Assembly: GCA_015179045.1 (NCBI GenBank)
Contig: WHUZ01000077.1
Span: 124,001-188,000 of the forward strand
Direction: 5' to 3'
Source of the DNA: Kalaharituber pfeilii
Lineage: Eukaryota; Ascomycota; Pezizomycetes; Pezizales; Pezizaceae
Length of the DNA stretch: 64,000 nucleotides
A program made the translations under genes and the position numbers. Shown here piece after piece: positions 34,022 through 44,105 of this stretch. Every line of letters starts with the position of its first letter. The first letter of the stretch is position 1. The notes under the pieces were generated by a model. The model did no database searches, was not told where the DNA came from, and saw only the letters and a list, made by a program, of their open reading frames with translations.

Positions 34022-34189
34022 TGTTAGAGATCTACAGTAATGTCGGAGTGTCGGAGGTGTCGGATATCAGAGAGGTCCGTGATAAAGGGTGGTAAGGGCC
34101 CGAGAGCAACCTCATGCTCTATGTATATTACTTTGGCTACTCTCTCTACGAAGGAATAACAATCATCTCTTTCTACCCAAAGCTCAACA
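34022..34189 (+). repeat. Short LTR, 168 bp (TGTTAGAG family)
   Basis: Begins TGTTAGAGATC, ends GCTCAACA. Inverted relative of 50985-51157. The flanking 5 bp do not match, so it may be one end of a former TRIM element. Confidence 0.7.
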
Positions 34190-35144
34190 GAAATTGAGGA
34201 GAGTCACATCAGTGCGCCTGGTAGCATGCTGCTGCGGGAACAGCCACAAAAGGACGGGCATCGGGTATCCCTTTTATGATTCGGGCGGCACTCGAGCTCG
34301 AGCTAGACCGCTTCGCCAAGTTTGAAGATGAGAAAGGCAAGGACCCAGGACGTTGAGCATGACAACGATGACAAGAATAGCGAAGAGACGGGGAATGACG
34401 AGCGAGCCATTGATGACGTCTATGGCGAGAACTACTCGGCGGATATGTCTTCCGCGTCGGCATTGTGCTGGCTAGATAGGTTATTTCTGCACGTGTATAT
34501 TGAGTAGTAGGGAGTGTGAAGTGAAGTATCATATGCTAATCCTGTCTTCTATTATTATGCTTTATCTTATTTATCATCTTTGAACTACTTTTTTGTTTTT
34601 TTTTGGCAACATAATCACTCACGCAGGGTTACTTACTCCGATGCCAAGGCCGACATATACTGTATTAGATCGAATATGCTTCTTGGCCAACAGGCAGATA
34701 CTAAAATGCAAATATCCACCCATGGCTGCGAACATCTGGCCAGGCATGCACGCTTGGCGTTGTCAACCCTATGAATGAATACCTTGTTGAGTGGAATTTG
34801 AAGAACATTGTTTTGCAGCGTTACGTGTTTAATTTCTTAATTCGTTTCTAGATAGATTGCGATTGAAAAATCCAATTTTGAGTACCCAAACGGGGGAGGA
34901 GAAAGATACATACGCCGTTCGCTGCCATGTCGGGGCTGTTTGGTTGTCACGTCCTGAAACGTAGTCTGTTCCGATAAATTCACTACCACTGCAAGGCACA
35001 GCCTAACCTTTTCAAAAATGTGACGCATCTTATTCTCTTATACCCCCTTCTTCCCCGCGTCCACAAGTCATCTTCGGCACTATCCGCCGTTCTCTCTCTC
35101 TCTACCTCTCCCTCCCCATTCAACCTCCTCCCTTAACATCGCCC
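34190..35144. other. No gene recognised
   Basis: Low-complexity Ser/Arg-type frames only (34209-34532). Nothing supported. Confidence 0.4.
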
Positions 35145-35154
35145 CCTCTGCATC

Positions 35155-35220
35155 CCTCTCACTATATCCCACAGTGCGGCATGCGAGTAATGATTAAAAA
35201 AAAAAAAAAAAAAAAAAAAT
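35155..35220 (+). mobile_element. 66-bp hairpin-only A-type retroinsertion, diverged
   Basis: Target duplication CCTCTGCATC (35145-35154, 35221-35230). The body begins one base before CTC of the hairpin. 3' half GTGCGGCATGCGAGTAATG and about 25 A. Confidence 0.85.
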
Positions 35221-36367
35221 CCTCTGCATCTTCAACCGGGTTTCTCCTGCATTCTCTCCAGTCCTTCCTTATTTCCTCTTCCCACATCTTCGTTTCCTGC
35301 ATGCCCTTCTTCTCCTACTCCTGCCGCTTCTTTTGCAGAGGCCCGTTCTCTCTATGCTCCCAATAGGATGTTATACCAAGTCGCAACTCATGTACTAGAA
35401 ACGTGAGCGCCGCTATACAGGCCACAGCGACCCAGTTGGCTTATTTTGTCACCTCATATACAACCCTCCTCGGGGGGCGTCTCGGGAGGAAGGGCTCGTC
35501 GTAGCAGCAAAAGTGGTGACGCACCACTTCTACAACCTCCTCGGGGCACGTCCAACATCACGTGACCGAGGCCGTATCTCGACTACCAGACATCGCAGCG
35601 ATAAGCGGACAACAGGAAACGACGCCCCTCGGCCCGACGGTCGCGGGGACCCCAAAAGCACACTTGAAATCGACGAAATAAACACCTTCCCCCACGAAAT
35701 AGGATCTAGACAGCCAAAAACCAGCTCAGACCGGAGACTCAGACAGCACGCCCGTTCACCACACCCAACACTCTCACATCTCACGGGGGGCCGCAAGACC
35801 CCATCAACGGCGACCCACACCTACGAAATCACCTTTGACGTGGACCAAGAATACTAGCCTGATCACAGCACCCCGGAGGGCGCGGGAGCCCACCGATCGA
35901 ATAACGAGGATAGGCTGGTCACATATCACAACGACAAAGAACGACAGGCTACACGGCTCAACCACGAGACGATCACACATCACATCGGATAGGTCACATT
36001 TACACTGGATAGGTTACACACCACATAGATCACATACAGATCGACGGATCACCACCACCACCACCACTACGCCACCAAAGGACCGAGCTATACCGGACCA
36101 GGAACAACACAAGCCACGGCAACACGACATACAGCCACACCGACGGCAAAACACAGCAACAGCCACGACAAGAAGACCAAGACCACGTGACACGCGGAAA
36201 CAATGCCGAACACCAGAGCGGCGAGCAGGAAGGGCAAGTACACGGTGAACGGAATACAAATGCACGCAATAAAGAACTGGCAGGCACATGAGGACTTGAA
36301 GTTCATAGCGGAGGATAAACAAGGGACTTTACACCAGTTCCACGATATCATCGGCTGCAAGAAGGTG

Positions 36368-38326
36368 GATTTTTTTTTTTTTTTTTTTTTTTAAATCACA
36401 TAACCCCGCTTGTAGCACGTGGCCATGGCAGGGTCCCTGGGCAAGCCCTCGAAGCCCGGAGACAGGCTTAACAAACCCCCCTCTCCCCCCTCCCCTCTTC
36501 TCCACACTTTCGCACCCCGGCAAGCAAACTTCCCCGACGGCAAACCGCACGGCGCCCTAGAACCTGATCCCGGAGAAGAACCTTTCCAACTCATCCCACT
36601 CCTCCCCATTCTCTGCTGTCCTTTTCCAGTTCTTCCCCATATCCCCCCATTCTCTAAAGCCTTCTGGGCGAAACCTCTGCTGACTGCACTGGAAGGCTAG
36701 GTGCGCCCCCGTCTGGGCCTCCCCGCAGCTGCACTTGTCCGATTCCGCCACTCCCATCCTCTTCAACCACACCCCGCACCTTCCTCTCTCCAGGCGCATG
36801 GCAGTGAAGTTGGACACCGCTGTCCTATTCCACTCCATAACCTTCCCCTTTCCAAAGCCCTCCACTTCTCTCCTCTCCTTCCTCCACGCTTTCACCCTCT
36901 GGCGCACTCCACTTCCAGTGGCCACCTCCTTACCCTGCATCCCCGTCCCCTTCTTTGCCCACTCATCCGCCTTCTCGTTGCCTGCGATTCCGATATGAGC
37001 TTTTACCCACAACAGTTTCGCATCCCCCCCCTTCTTCTTTCTCCTCGCCACTGCATTCACCACCCTTCTCACATCCTCCGTCTTTCCCTTTCCCTCCCTG
37101 CCTGCCTTCTGAATCGCCATGACAGCAGCTTCAGAATCTAAGCAAACCAGGACCGGTACCTCCTCCGGTACACTCTCCAGCGCACTTCTCACCCCCCTCA
37201 CCTCCCCGTCAAAAACCGTCGCCGTTCTCCCTACTACCTCCGCCACCACCGCTGATCTCCCCCACACCCCGCCCCCACCTTGCTGTCCCCGACCTTACTA
37301 CCATCCGAGAAGAGAACCGCTCTCCCTCTTCCGGCTTCCTCAACCGAGGTCTCCCACTCTTCTCTCCCTCCCCCCTTTCTACCTAGCCTCTCTGCGCACT
37401 CCACTTTCACCTTCTCACACTCTCCTCCCCATGAGATCTCCTCGCCCTCCTCCGAGAACCTTGACCACTGCCCCTGCCAGCGGTCCAAAACGCTTTCATA
37501 TCCATCCCCCTCTTCCAGGGCCCACTGCACCCCCAGTCCTTCCAGTTCCTCGTCCCCTCCTCCTTCTCCTCATTCCCTCTCCTGAAATCTCCTGTGCATA
37601 GTTCTGCAAGCTCCGATGGTACCTCCACTTCCCGAACTATCGCCCTTGCCTGTGCTGCGTCCAGGATCACCTCCGCCCCCTCCACTCCGCACACTGCGTT
37701 CACCCCCTCTACCCCTGTGCCTCTCCCCCCTCCAGCTGCCTTCTTTAATGCTTGCAGCTGTACTCTCTCCATTTCTCTTCTCCATTCCTTCTGTCCTCTC
37801 CAACCTATCTCACTACCCCACATGGCCACCGCTCTAATCATGCCCGTATAAATCTGTCTCCAGCTCCTCGGGCTTATTCCCCAATCCCTATTTCCCAACC
37901 CCGCTAGTGCTCCGGTCAACCTTCTTGCTCTGCTGACTCTGTTTTTCCAGTGTGCCGTGAAGGTCAAATTTTCATCAAAGATGACCCCCAGCCACTTCAG
38001 AAACTCCCCCTCCTTCTTCTGCCTCTTTCCTACGCCAAACGTTATCATCTCCCACTTCGACTCCTCCAGCGGGACCTGATCTTCCTCTGCCACCTCTTCC
38101 ATCACCTTCTTCACCTTCTCCCTCAATCGTCCCATATCCCAATAGCCGTGCCAATCCAGGATCGTCGCAGCTAAATCGTCCACATATGACAGCACCTCCA
38201 CCTCCGCTCCAGTGGCTACCCTCCTCACCCTCTCCTCCATTTTCTCGATTGTGGGCGCCATGAAGATTAGAAAAATGACTGGCGAGAGTGGGGACCCTTG
38301 TGGCACTCCCACGTTTTGGCGAAGGT
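36368..38326 (-). mobile_element. 5'-truncated B-type LINE, 1.96 kb
   Basis: At the left, poly-T and TAAATCACATAACCCCGC with the B hairpin (GCCATGGC...). A 3'UTR follows, then ORF2 on the minus strand from RNase H back to the RT box, ending at the right with GVPQGSPLSP. Short GAAGGT repeats flank the LINE together with insert 38327-38459. Confidence 0.88.
36557..38312 (-). pseudogene. LINE ORF2: RT palm, RNase H and C-terminal zinc motif
   Basis: Reading from 38312: GVPQGSPLSPVIFLIFMAP, then SYVDDLAATI, so the RT catalytic YVDD is intact. The thumb follows (RARRLTGALAGLG). RNase H has VLFSDGSKVGDS, GEVRGVRSALE, VCLDSEAAVMAIQ and LLWVKAHIGIAGNEKADE, which supply the D-E-D-D residues. The C-terminal motif is CSCGEAQTGAHLAFQC. 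One frameshift lies between the RT part and 37267. Endonuclease and the N-terminal RT are missing by 5' truncation, which is normal for a LINE copy. RT would copy the LINE RNA at the target, and RNase H would remove RNA from the hybrid. Confidence 0.88.
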
Positions 38327-38459
38327 TTTTTTTTTTTTTATATCATTTAATCGCATGCTGCCCTATGGGCTACGGCGATATTTAGTTACAAATAGAAATA
38401 ACAGGAAAAATGAAGATGACACCGTAGAAATAACTGTCTCAGAAAAAAAAAAAAAAAAA
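38327..38459 (-). mobile_element. A-type insertion bounded by poly-T and poly-A
   Basis: Target duplication TTGGCGAAGGT (38316-38326, 38460-38470). The left end is poly-T plus the hairpin in its ATCGC/GCGAT form, and the right end is 18 A. Both ends look like tails. Confidence 0.85.
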
Positions 38460-39412
38460 TTGGCGAAGGTAATAGACCAGGCAGTTGCAAGGGGAAAAGA
38501 AGAGGAGAGAGCAGACTACCATGTGAGGGAAATGGAGAAGATCACGGTCAAAGACATAGAGGAGGGAAGGGTAGACACGCAACAGATCATAGACTTTATT
38601 GAGAAAAGCAAGGCGATGGGCTACGAAGAAATCGGAGAACACATAGGAGAAAGCATAACGGTTGCACAGAAGCGAAACGGCAGACCCACGGTGATAAGAA
38701 GTACCTACGACGACGAAATGGATATCGCGGCGATGGACGAGGACTCAACATGGACTATGGGTACGAAACAGCCCACGGTGGAAGATGCGCACGAAGAGGG
38801 AGAAGACAGGACAAGGGGGGACAGCTATGGATACACACCCCCACCAGTGAGAATACAGGTGCAAGACAGCCAGGGCCTCGGAGGAGTGAGACCGGAGACT
38901 CCAGACCGTCCGAGGACACCAGATGTGGAAGAAGCCAGCATGAGGAAGGCTATTTGATTGAAACCGTAAACGCGGCAGCGAAACAGGCGAGGGAATGGGA
39001 AGCGAAAATAGCACAGGGGAGAGTGAAAAGAGAAACGGTTAGATTCATGGGGGGGTCGATGGCCGAGGCACTGAGGGGACTTGAGAAGAGGTTTGGTCTG
39101 GGAAGGTGGAGGAGAGTGTTACAGATTCACCGCAACCGTAGGGCGGGTGTTACGGCTAAGGTAAGACTTACGGAAACGGTTCCGGAAGCACCGCCAGAGG
39201 CGTACGCTAAAGATGTGGCTGATCACCACTAGGCAACGTCTGGGTACTGGTAAACGGCGGTCGCCTACTGAAGTGTGTGTTGAGGTTGCACATGGCCTAC
39301 CAATATGCGCACATGCATCACGGACCTTCCTAATGCATGGTTTCTGTTACGTCTCTTTGTCTGTATGCCTTATACGGCAACGCATAGGGAGGAAAGTGCA
39401 GAAAGATTTTTT

Positions 39413-39813
39413 TACAATAATGTCAGGATTTTGTGTTGCGTTACATTGTGAATGCGAACAATTTATTCCATCACAAAATATGCGAAAATGTGGAGACCAA
39501 GACTGTGGTCATCCGAAAGGAACTCACCACGGATCTACCGCATTATCTACTGCATCATCTACTGGTACTGCCATTATGCCATCTTCTTCTCAAATCTCCA
39601 CAAGAGGTTCGAGAAGATCTTTGGGTGGAGATTTGAGAAGAAGATGGCATAATGGCAGTACCAGTAGATGATGCAGTAGATAATGCGGTAGATCCGTGGT
39701 GAGTTCCTTTCGGATGACCACAGTCTTGGTCTCCACATTTTCGCATATTTTGTGATGGAATAAATTGTTCGCATTCACAATGTAACGCAACACAAAATCC
39801 TGACCTTATTGTA
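39413..39813. repeat. Near-perfect palindrome with 189-bp arms
   Basis: Left arm 39413-39601, right arm 39625-39813, spacer 23 bases, one mismatch seen by eye. Each arm encodes, reading inward, a Cys/His-rich peptide (CVALHCECEQF, then CGDQDCGHPKGTHHG) that ends at the centre. It looks like two head-to-head copies of the 5' end of one ORF. Confidence 0.95.
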
Positions 39814-39819
39814 GAGGGT

Positions 39820-40610
39820 GATAGAGTGACGAAGAGTGACGAAGAGTGACGAAGAGTGACAAAGCGAAGAGTGACGAAGAGTGACAAAGCGAAGAGTGAC
39901 GAAGCGATTTTTTTTTTTTTTTTTTTTTATATCATTAATCGCTGGCCGCCCTATGGGCTATGGCGATGTGCTATGGATTTATAGAGAAAATAGTAACTAG
40001 AATCAGTCCCCCCCCCTCCCCGGAACGACCATAAACGTAGCTAAAAGAAAAATAACGTCACTCTCCGAGCATCTCCATCAGCCTCATCAGCGGGTCTTCT
40101 CCCCCCTCCCCTTCGACCCTCGGTGGTCTCCTCACGTGATCCTCCCCCCCGGCCACCTCCGCCGCCACACTCTGCACTGTCCTAGCAGATGTCTCGTTGT
40201 CTCCTCCTCCTCCCGGCAACCACCTGCACTCTGGTCCGTCCCCTTCCCCAATTTGCCACCTCCAAGCACGTAGACCCTTACCCCCAACAGTCCCGCCAAC
40301 CTCCCCGTCAGCTGCCCCAACCTCTCTAGTGGTCTATATGACAATTCCAACCGGTTTCTCTCCCCCGCCCTCTCCCTCCTTCCTCTTTGTCTCATACCGG
40401 CTTCCGTAACAACCTCTAGGGCGCGCTGCAATGCAGTACCCACTCTCGCCGCCTCATCCGCCGCCTCGTTCCCAGCAAAGTGACGAAGCGAAGAGTGATG
40501 AAGCGAAGAGTGATGAAGAGCGACGAAGAGCGACGAAGAGTAATGAAGAGCGAAGAGTGATGAAGAACGAAGAGTGATGAAGAGTGAAGAGTAAAGAATA
40601 AAGAATATTT
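39820..40610. repeat. GAAGAGTGAC satellite, split by a LINE
   Basis: About 10-bp units GAAGAGTGAC with AAAGC variants at 39820-39907, continuing at 40479-40610 with GAAGAGTGAT variants. The LINE end 39908-40478 sits between. Confidence 0.9.
39908..40478 (-). mobile_element. 5'-truncated A-type LINE, 571 bp
   Basis: Target duplication AGTGACGAAGCGA (39895-39907, 40479-40491). Poly-T, hairpin (ATCGC/GCGAT form), 3'UTR, then the end of ORF2 on the minus strand. The ORF2 part starts inside RNase H (AGNEAADEAARVG), has RERAGERNRLELSYRPLERL, and ends with EEEETTRHLLGQCRVWRRRW. Confidence 0.93.
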
Positions 40611-41160
40611 TTTTTAATTATTATTTTTCAATCTCTTTATATAACTTTTTTTTTTTTTTTTTTTTTATACTCGTTTAAGTAATTCTACTTTACATTATAC
40701 TAAAATAATTTTATACTATTTTTATAATAATTCTATAAATACTTTATGTCTTATGCACAGACTCTATTGTTCGTTACTGACATGTTACAATTTGTAAAAT
40801 AAATCACTTATTTCTATGATATGTTACAAGTAAAAGTATAAATTTATTACTGTGGCGTATTATACTAGCTATAAGTGTATGTTCTAATCAAGCTACTACA
40901 GAAATTATTGACCAGCAACAGTAATATCACAGCTACAGAAATTATTGACCAGCAACACAGTCGCGGTCAATTTCTGGAGAGGCCCTATAAGCTTAGGCTA
41001 GCCAGCTAAGATTTGAACCAGTGTAGTAGTCAGTTAGTAGAACCGGACAAAGAACTTGCTAACTAGACCACATACACATTGTTGCAACGTGGGTGCTAAA
41101 TTAAATATTAGACGCTAAGTAAGCCCCTTGCGAGTGGCGTGTCAGTGCGCAAAGCCTCTA
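40611..41160. other. AT-rich interior of the TIR element
   Basis: No ORF. CTACAGAAATTATTGACCAGCAACA is partly repeated at 40896-40920 and 40932-40955 (units of about 24 bases). Confidence 0.5.
40995..41076 (-). tRNA. tRNA-like relic (A- and B-box wording)
   Basis: On the minus strand GTGGTCTAGTTAGCAAG resembles an A box, and CTGGTTCAAATC resembles a B box about 45 bases on, followed by TTAGCTGGC. The T stem does not pair well. It may be a decayed tRNA or tRNA-derived SINE head, or chance. Confidence 0.25.
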
Positions 41161-41243
41161 CCAACAACATCAGTGCGCAAAAAATCTTTCTGCACTTTCC
41201 TCCCTATCATATGCGTTGCCGTAGCCTTAGCATGTTTATCGTC

Positions 41244-41579
41244 TAGTGAGCGGCACGAGCCGAGCCAGCTCGAGCTCAAACGAGCCAAGATCATGCTAGT
41301 GTTTTTTTTGACAGCTCGCTAAAATGCTTAGCCAGTGCAAGGTTTCATAAACTGTAAATACCTAATATAGTAATAATTAGAGACTTGGAGCTCATTCTGA
41401 CCTACCAACAACTTCGAAATGCACAATTTAGCTGATAGTAGTGAGAAAGATGAAAATTTAGCTTAGTTTAGTTTAGTTTGTCAATATTATATATATAATC
41501 AATAGCTAGCTCGAGCTCATGCCAGGCCAGCTCGAGCTCACCCTCCAGCTCGGCTCGAGCTAGCTCGTGCCGCTCACTA
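41244..41579. mobile_element. hAT-type MITE, 336 bp
   Basis: Inverted ends TAGTGAGCGGCACGAGC. The right target copy is GTTCTAAG (41580-41587), which is the natural LTR sequence. The matching left copy is missing, so insertion or later recombination deleted the LTR stretch on that side. Rich in GAGCTCGAGC. Confidence 0.88.
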
Positions 41580-42054
41580 GTTCTAAGTTGAACTCTCACT
41601 TAACGCTCTCGCGTAACCTTTTGTCGTCCGCTTCACTGCCCTCGTGAACCCAGAGTTGCCTCAAGAGCCACCCTCGCGAGTCCAGCGACGCCTACGCTGA
41701 CAGCGGGCGGTCGGTGGATGCGCGCATATGCGACGTAGGCGATATGCGACAGTCGGGCGCCGGCGTCGCAGTTGCGAAATATGCTATATGAGCTACGCAG
41801 AGGACTAGCGAGTATCGCTGGTCAAGTGTCTTTTTGGCCTGGTGGACGGTAACTCTCTGCGTTTACCACCATCCGTTACAGAGAGAGACAGAGGAAGGAC
41901 TAAGACTATGGACGGAGAACACGGCCAGGGAGTACTGGAAACAAAAGGGAGAGTGTGATGGAAACGACCTCGAAGCAGCGATCGGGGCTCAGCTGCAAAT
42001 CCTGGAAGAAAGCCTGAGGTATACCATAGTCAACTAGTTGGCTAGGGAGAGAGA

Positions 42055-42287
42055 ATTTTTTTTTTTTTTTTTTATATCATTAATCGCTTGCTGCCCTATG
42101 GGCTATGGCGATGTCCTAGATACATAATGAAACGAGTAATATAGCTCTCCCCTTGTCGTCCCCTCTACTACATGAAAGGAAAAATTCTCCGCGTTCTGGA
42201 CTCACTCCCCCAACATGTCTATCATCGCCCTCAGCGGGTCCCCCTCCCCCTCCTTTCCCCGTGGTGGTCTCCTTATATGCTCCTCCC
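42055..42287 (-). mobile_element. A-type LINE 3' end
   Basis: Target duplication CTAGGGAGAGAGA / CTAGAGAGAGAGA (42042-42054, 42288-42300). Poly-T, hairpin in ATCGC/GCGAT form, 3'UTR. Confidence 0.85.
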
Positions 42288-43941
42288 CTAGAGAGAGAGA
42301 GATCATCCGAGAGGGCATGCGAGAACTGGCAGGCAGGTTGTCACAGCAAGAGATGGAGACTCACACGGTAAAGCGCTTACAAGAAAACGAGGTCTGGGAC
42401 CTGCACAAGAGGATATCAGACGTTATGGGGGTTTTGCAACAGTCGATCAGTCAAGTAAGCAGGAAACTGGGGGGAATAGCGGAGGTTCTGAAGGAGCGGC
42501 TCCTAGGGTATCTGGACTTCCCACAGGACCTACTGGAACAGGTTAATCAGGAGACAACCATGAACGGGCCAGAGGCACGGCCAGAGGAGGCTGGAGAAAA
42601 GGGGAAGCAGACAACAAAGAGAATGAGGAGGGAAGAAGGAGCCCCCCATAAGACCGAAGAGAAAGGAGAAGGTGAAGGACGAGAAGGCGGGGATGAACAA
42701 CGCACCGGAGAGACAGGAGCCCACCCAGACCCAGAAGAGTGAGAAGATAGAGGCGGACAAGAGGCAGAAGGGGAGAGAAGCGGGAGTTGAGGTCAGGGGC
42801 AGGACTGGAGGCGAGAGAGAAGGCAATGAACATTTGGAGAAGAAGACAAATGGAGCCAGAAAAGAGATGGCGGGGGAAAAAGAGACGGTCGAGCATGAGA
42901 CAGGGGGGAAGGAGAGATGGACAAGGAGGATGGGGACATACCCATGCCAGACGCACCAAGGGCGGAGGAAGAGGGAGAACAAGAAGAGCCCACACGGAAG
43001 CCCACAGAGAGCGCCTTACCTGAGAACACCCCAAGAGGGCCCAAGCACGCTGTACTGAGGGGACTCAAGACGTACGCCAGAGTGGCAGCAGATACGGGCA
43101 GTGGGCGGACAGTAGATCTGAGAGACAGGGGAGGGAAAAGAAAGACGATGCTGACAGACCCATGGAGAACAAAAGAGCTGTAGCAGGCACGACTACACGG
43201 AGCCCCAAACTGGCAAGAGAGCTGCATCGACCCGAGAGAGGCCAACAAGGCGCTGGAGGAGTTTAAGGAGAAAGCGAATTGTCACCTCGGACAGGATGCT
43301 CCATACCAGATAAGAAGGATAATCCTAGACAAGGAATTTCCGCATGAGAGGATACTCTTAATGGCGGACACCAAGAGCAAAGAGGGCCCAAGAACCCTGG
43401 ACACCCTGCAGAAGGCTATACGAAAGTCCGGGTCATCAGCAAGGGCAGACTGGGACAAGAGGATGGTGGAAATGGTCACATTTGACCTGAGCATAATGGA
43501 ATCGCCAACTAGAGTAGGAAGAGATCTGGAAGACGAGAACCCAGGAACGGTGGGGCCGAGGGGGGCGAGAAGATTGACAGCTAAGCAGGTCCCACCCAGG
43601 AATAGTAACCTAGCTTTCTTCTTCTTTGTGACTGATAATATGATAGAGGTGCTGAGAGATGGGCTGAAATTCTAAGGAGGAAGGGTCAAATGCTACTTAA
43701 GGGCGGATGTGAGCAAGGAGAAGTCAGACAAGGCAAGGAGATACTGATACACCGATTCGGAGGGTTACTGCATTCACTTTCAGGTGGGTCAGGTGATTGA
43801 GTGGGTCCCAAAGCAGTGAAACCTACCAGAATGGGTGAAAGGTTTACCTAGGAGGAAGGAGGCTGAGAAGGTAGCCAATTTGAACAGAGGATGGAAGCAG
43901 ACCTGCCCGTGTTGCAAGATGACTAACTACTACCCGATGTG

Positions 43942-44001
43942 TTCCCCCTCGCCATAGCCTACAAGGCGGCACGCGAGTAATGAAATAAAAAAAAAAAAAA
44001 A
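43942..44001 (+). mobile_element. 60-bp hairpin-only A-type retroinsertion
   Basis: Target duplication TACCCGATGTG (43931-43941, 44002-44012). Five bases, then the hairpin with inner stem GCCT/AGGC, TAATGAAAT and 14 A. Confidence 0.95.
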
Positions 44002-44105
44002 TACCCGATGTGCAGAAGGCCATTACAGAAGAGCAACTGGATCCCGAAGAAGACTGAAGAACAGCAGTTTCGTCCTCACAGAGCACCAGGGAAGGAGAGG
44101 ATGAT

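Larger units (their letters stand above)
39373..41223. mobile_element. TIR element of unknown class, 1.85 kb
   Basis: Ends read TACGGCAACGCATA, then GGGAGGAAAGTGCAGAAAG and ATTTTTT, inverted at both sides; the right end has five extra bases. 6-bp target duplication GCCTTA (39367-39372, 41224-41229). No transposase was found inside. It holds the palindrome 39413-39813, a GAAGAGTGAC satellite, a LINE insertion and a tRNA-like stretch. The superfamily is not clear from TSD length and ends. Confidence 0.7.
39148..41702 (+). mobile_element. Solo LTR (TGTTACGG family) inside LINE ORF1, carrying further insertions
   Basis: Starts TGTTACGGCTAAGG, ends CTACGCTGACA. Target duplication GCGGG (39143-39147, 41703-41707). 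It contains a TIR element (39373-41223) and a hAT MITE (41244-41579). The LTR segment with the TATA box, present in the two relatives, is missing next to the MITE. Confidence 0.9.
36203..44060 (+). pseudogene. LINE ORF1 (nucleic-acid-binding protein), fragmented
   Basis: The ATG at 36203 (MPNTRAASRKGKYTVNG) starts a Lys/Glu-rich protein. Pieces: 36203-36367, 38471-38955, 38958-39142 after a frameshift (NAAAKQAREWEAKI, LRGLEKRFGLGRWRR), 41800-42040, 42301-42742 (coiled-coil-like LHKRISDVMGVLQQSIS), 42880-43183 and 43240-43680. The last includes KALEEFKEKANCHL and YQIRRIILDKEFPHERIL. Near the end KQTCPCCKM and PMCRR may be what is left of the zinc knuckles usual at the ORF1 end. ORF1 of these LINEs coats the RNA and helps priming; that role is known for the family, not shown here. 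Confidence 0.65.

Noticed and set aside
35513..36322. Several frames on both strands in the LINE 5' leader
   Set aside because: Low-complexity Thr/His/Arg or Val/Cys-rich translations; they fit an untranslated leader better than genes.
39555..39887. Cys-rich minus-strand ORF as a gene separate from that at 39420-39671
   Set aside because: It is the mirror image produced by the palindrome. The two frames are the same peptide start, and each runs into the other arm in antisense.
39820..40610. GAAGAGTGAC repeats as a CRISPR array
   Set aside because: No conserved repeat with unique spacers; it is a simple satellite, in a eukaryotic context.
42530..43248. Minus-strand Leu/Ser/Pro-rich ORFs opposite LINE ORF1
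   Set aside because: Antisense shadows of the Lys/Glu-rich ORF1; no domain and overlapping frames.
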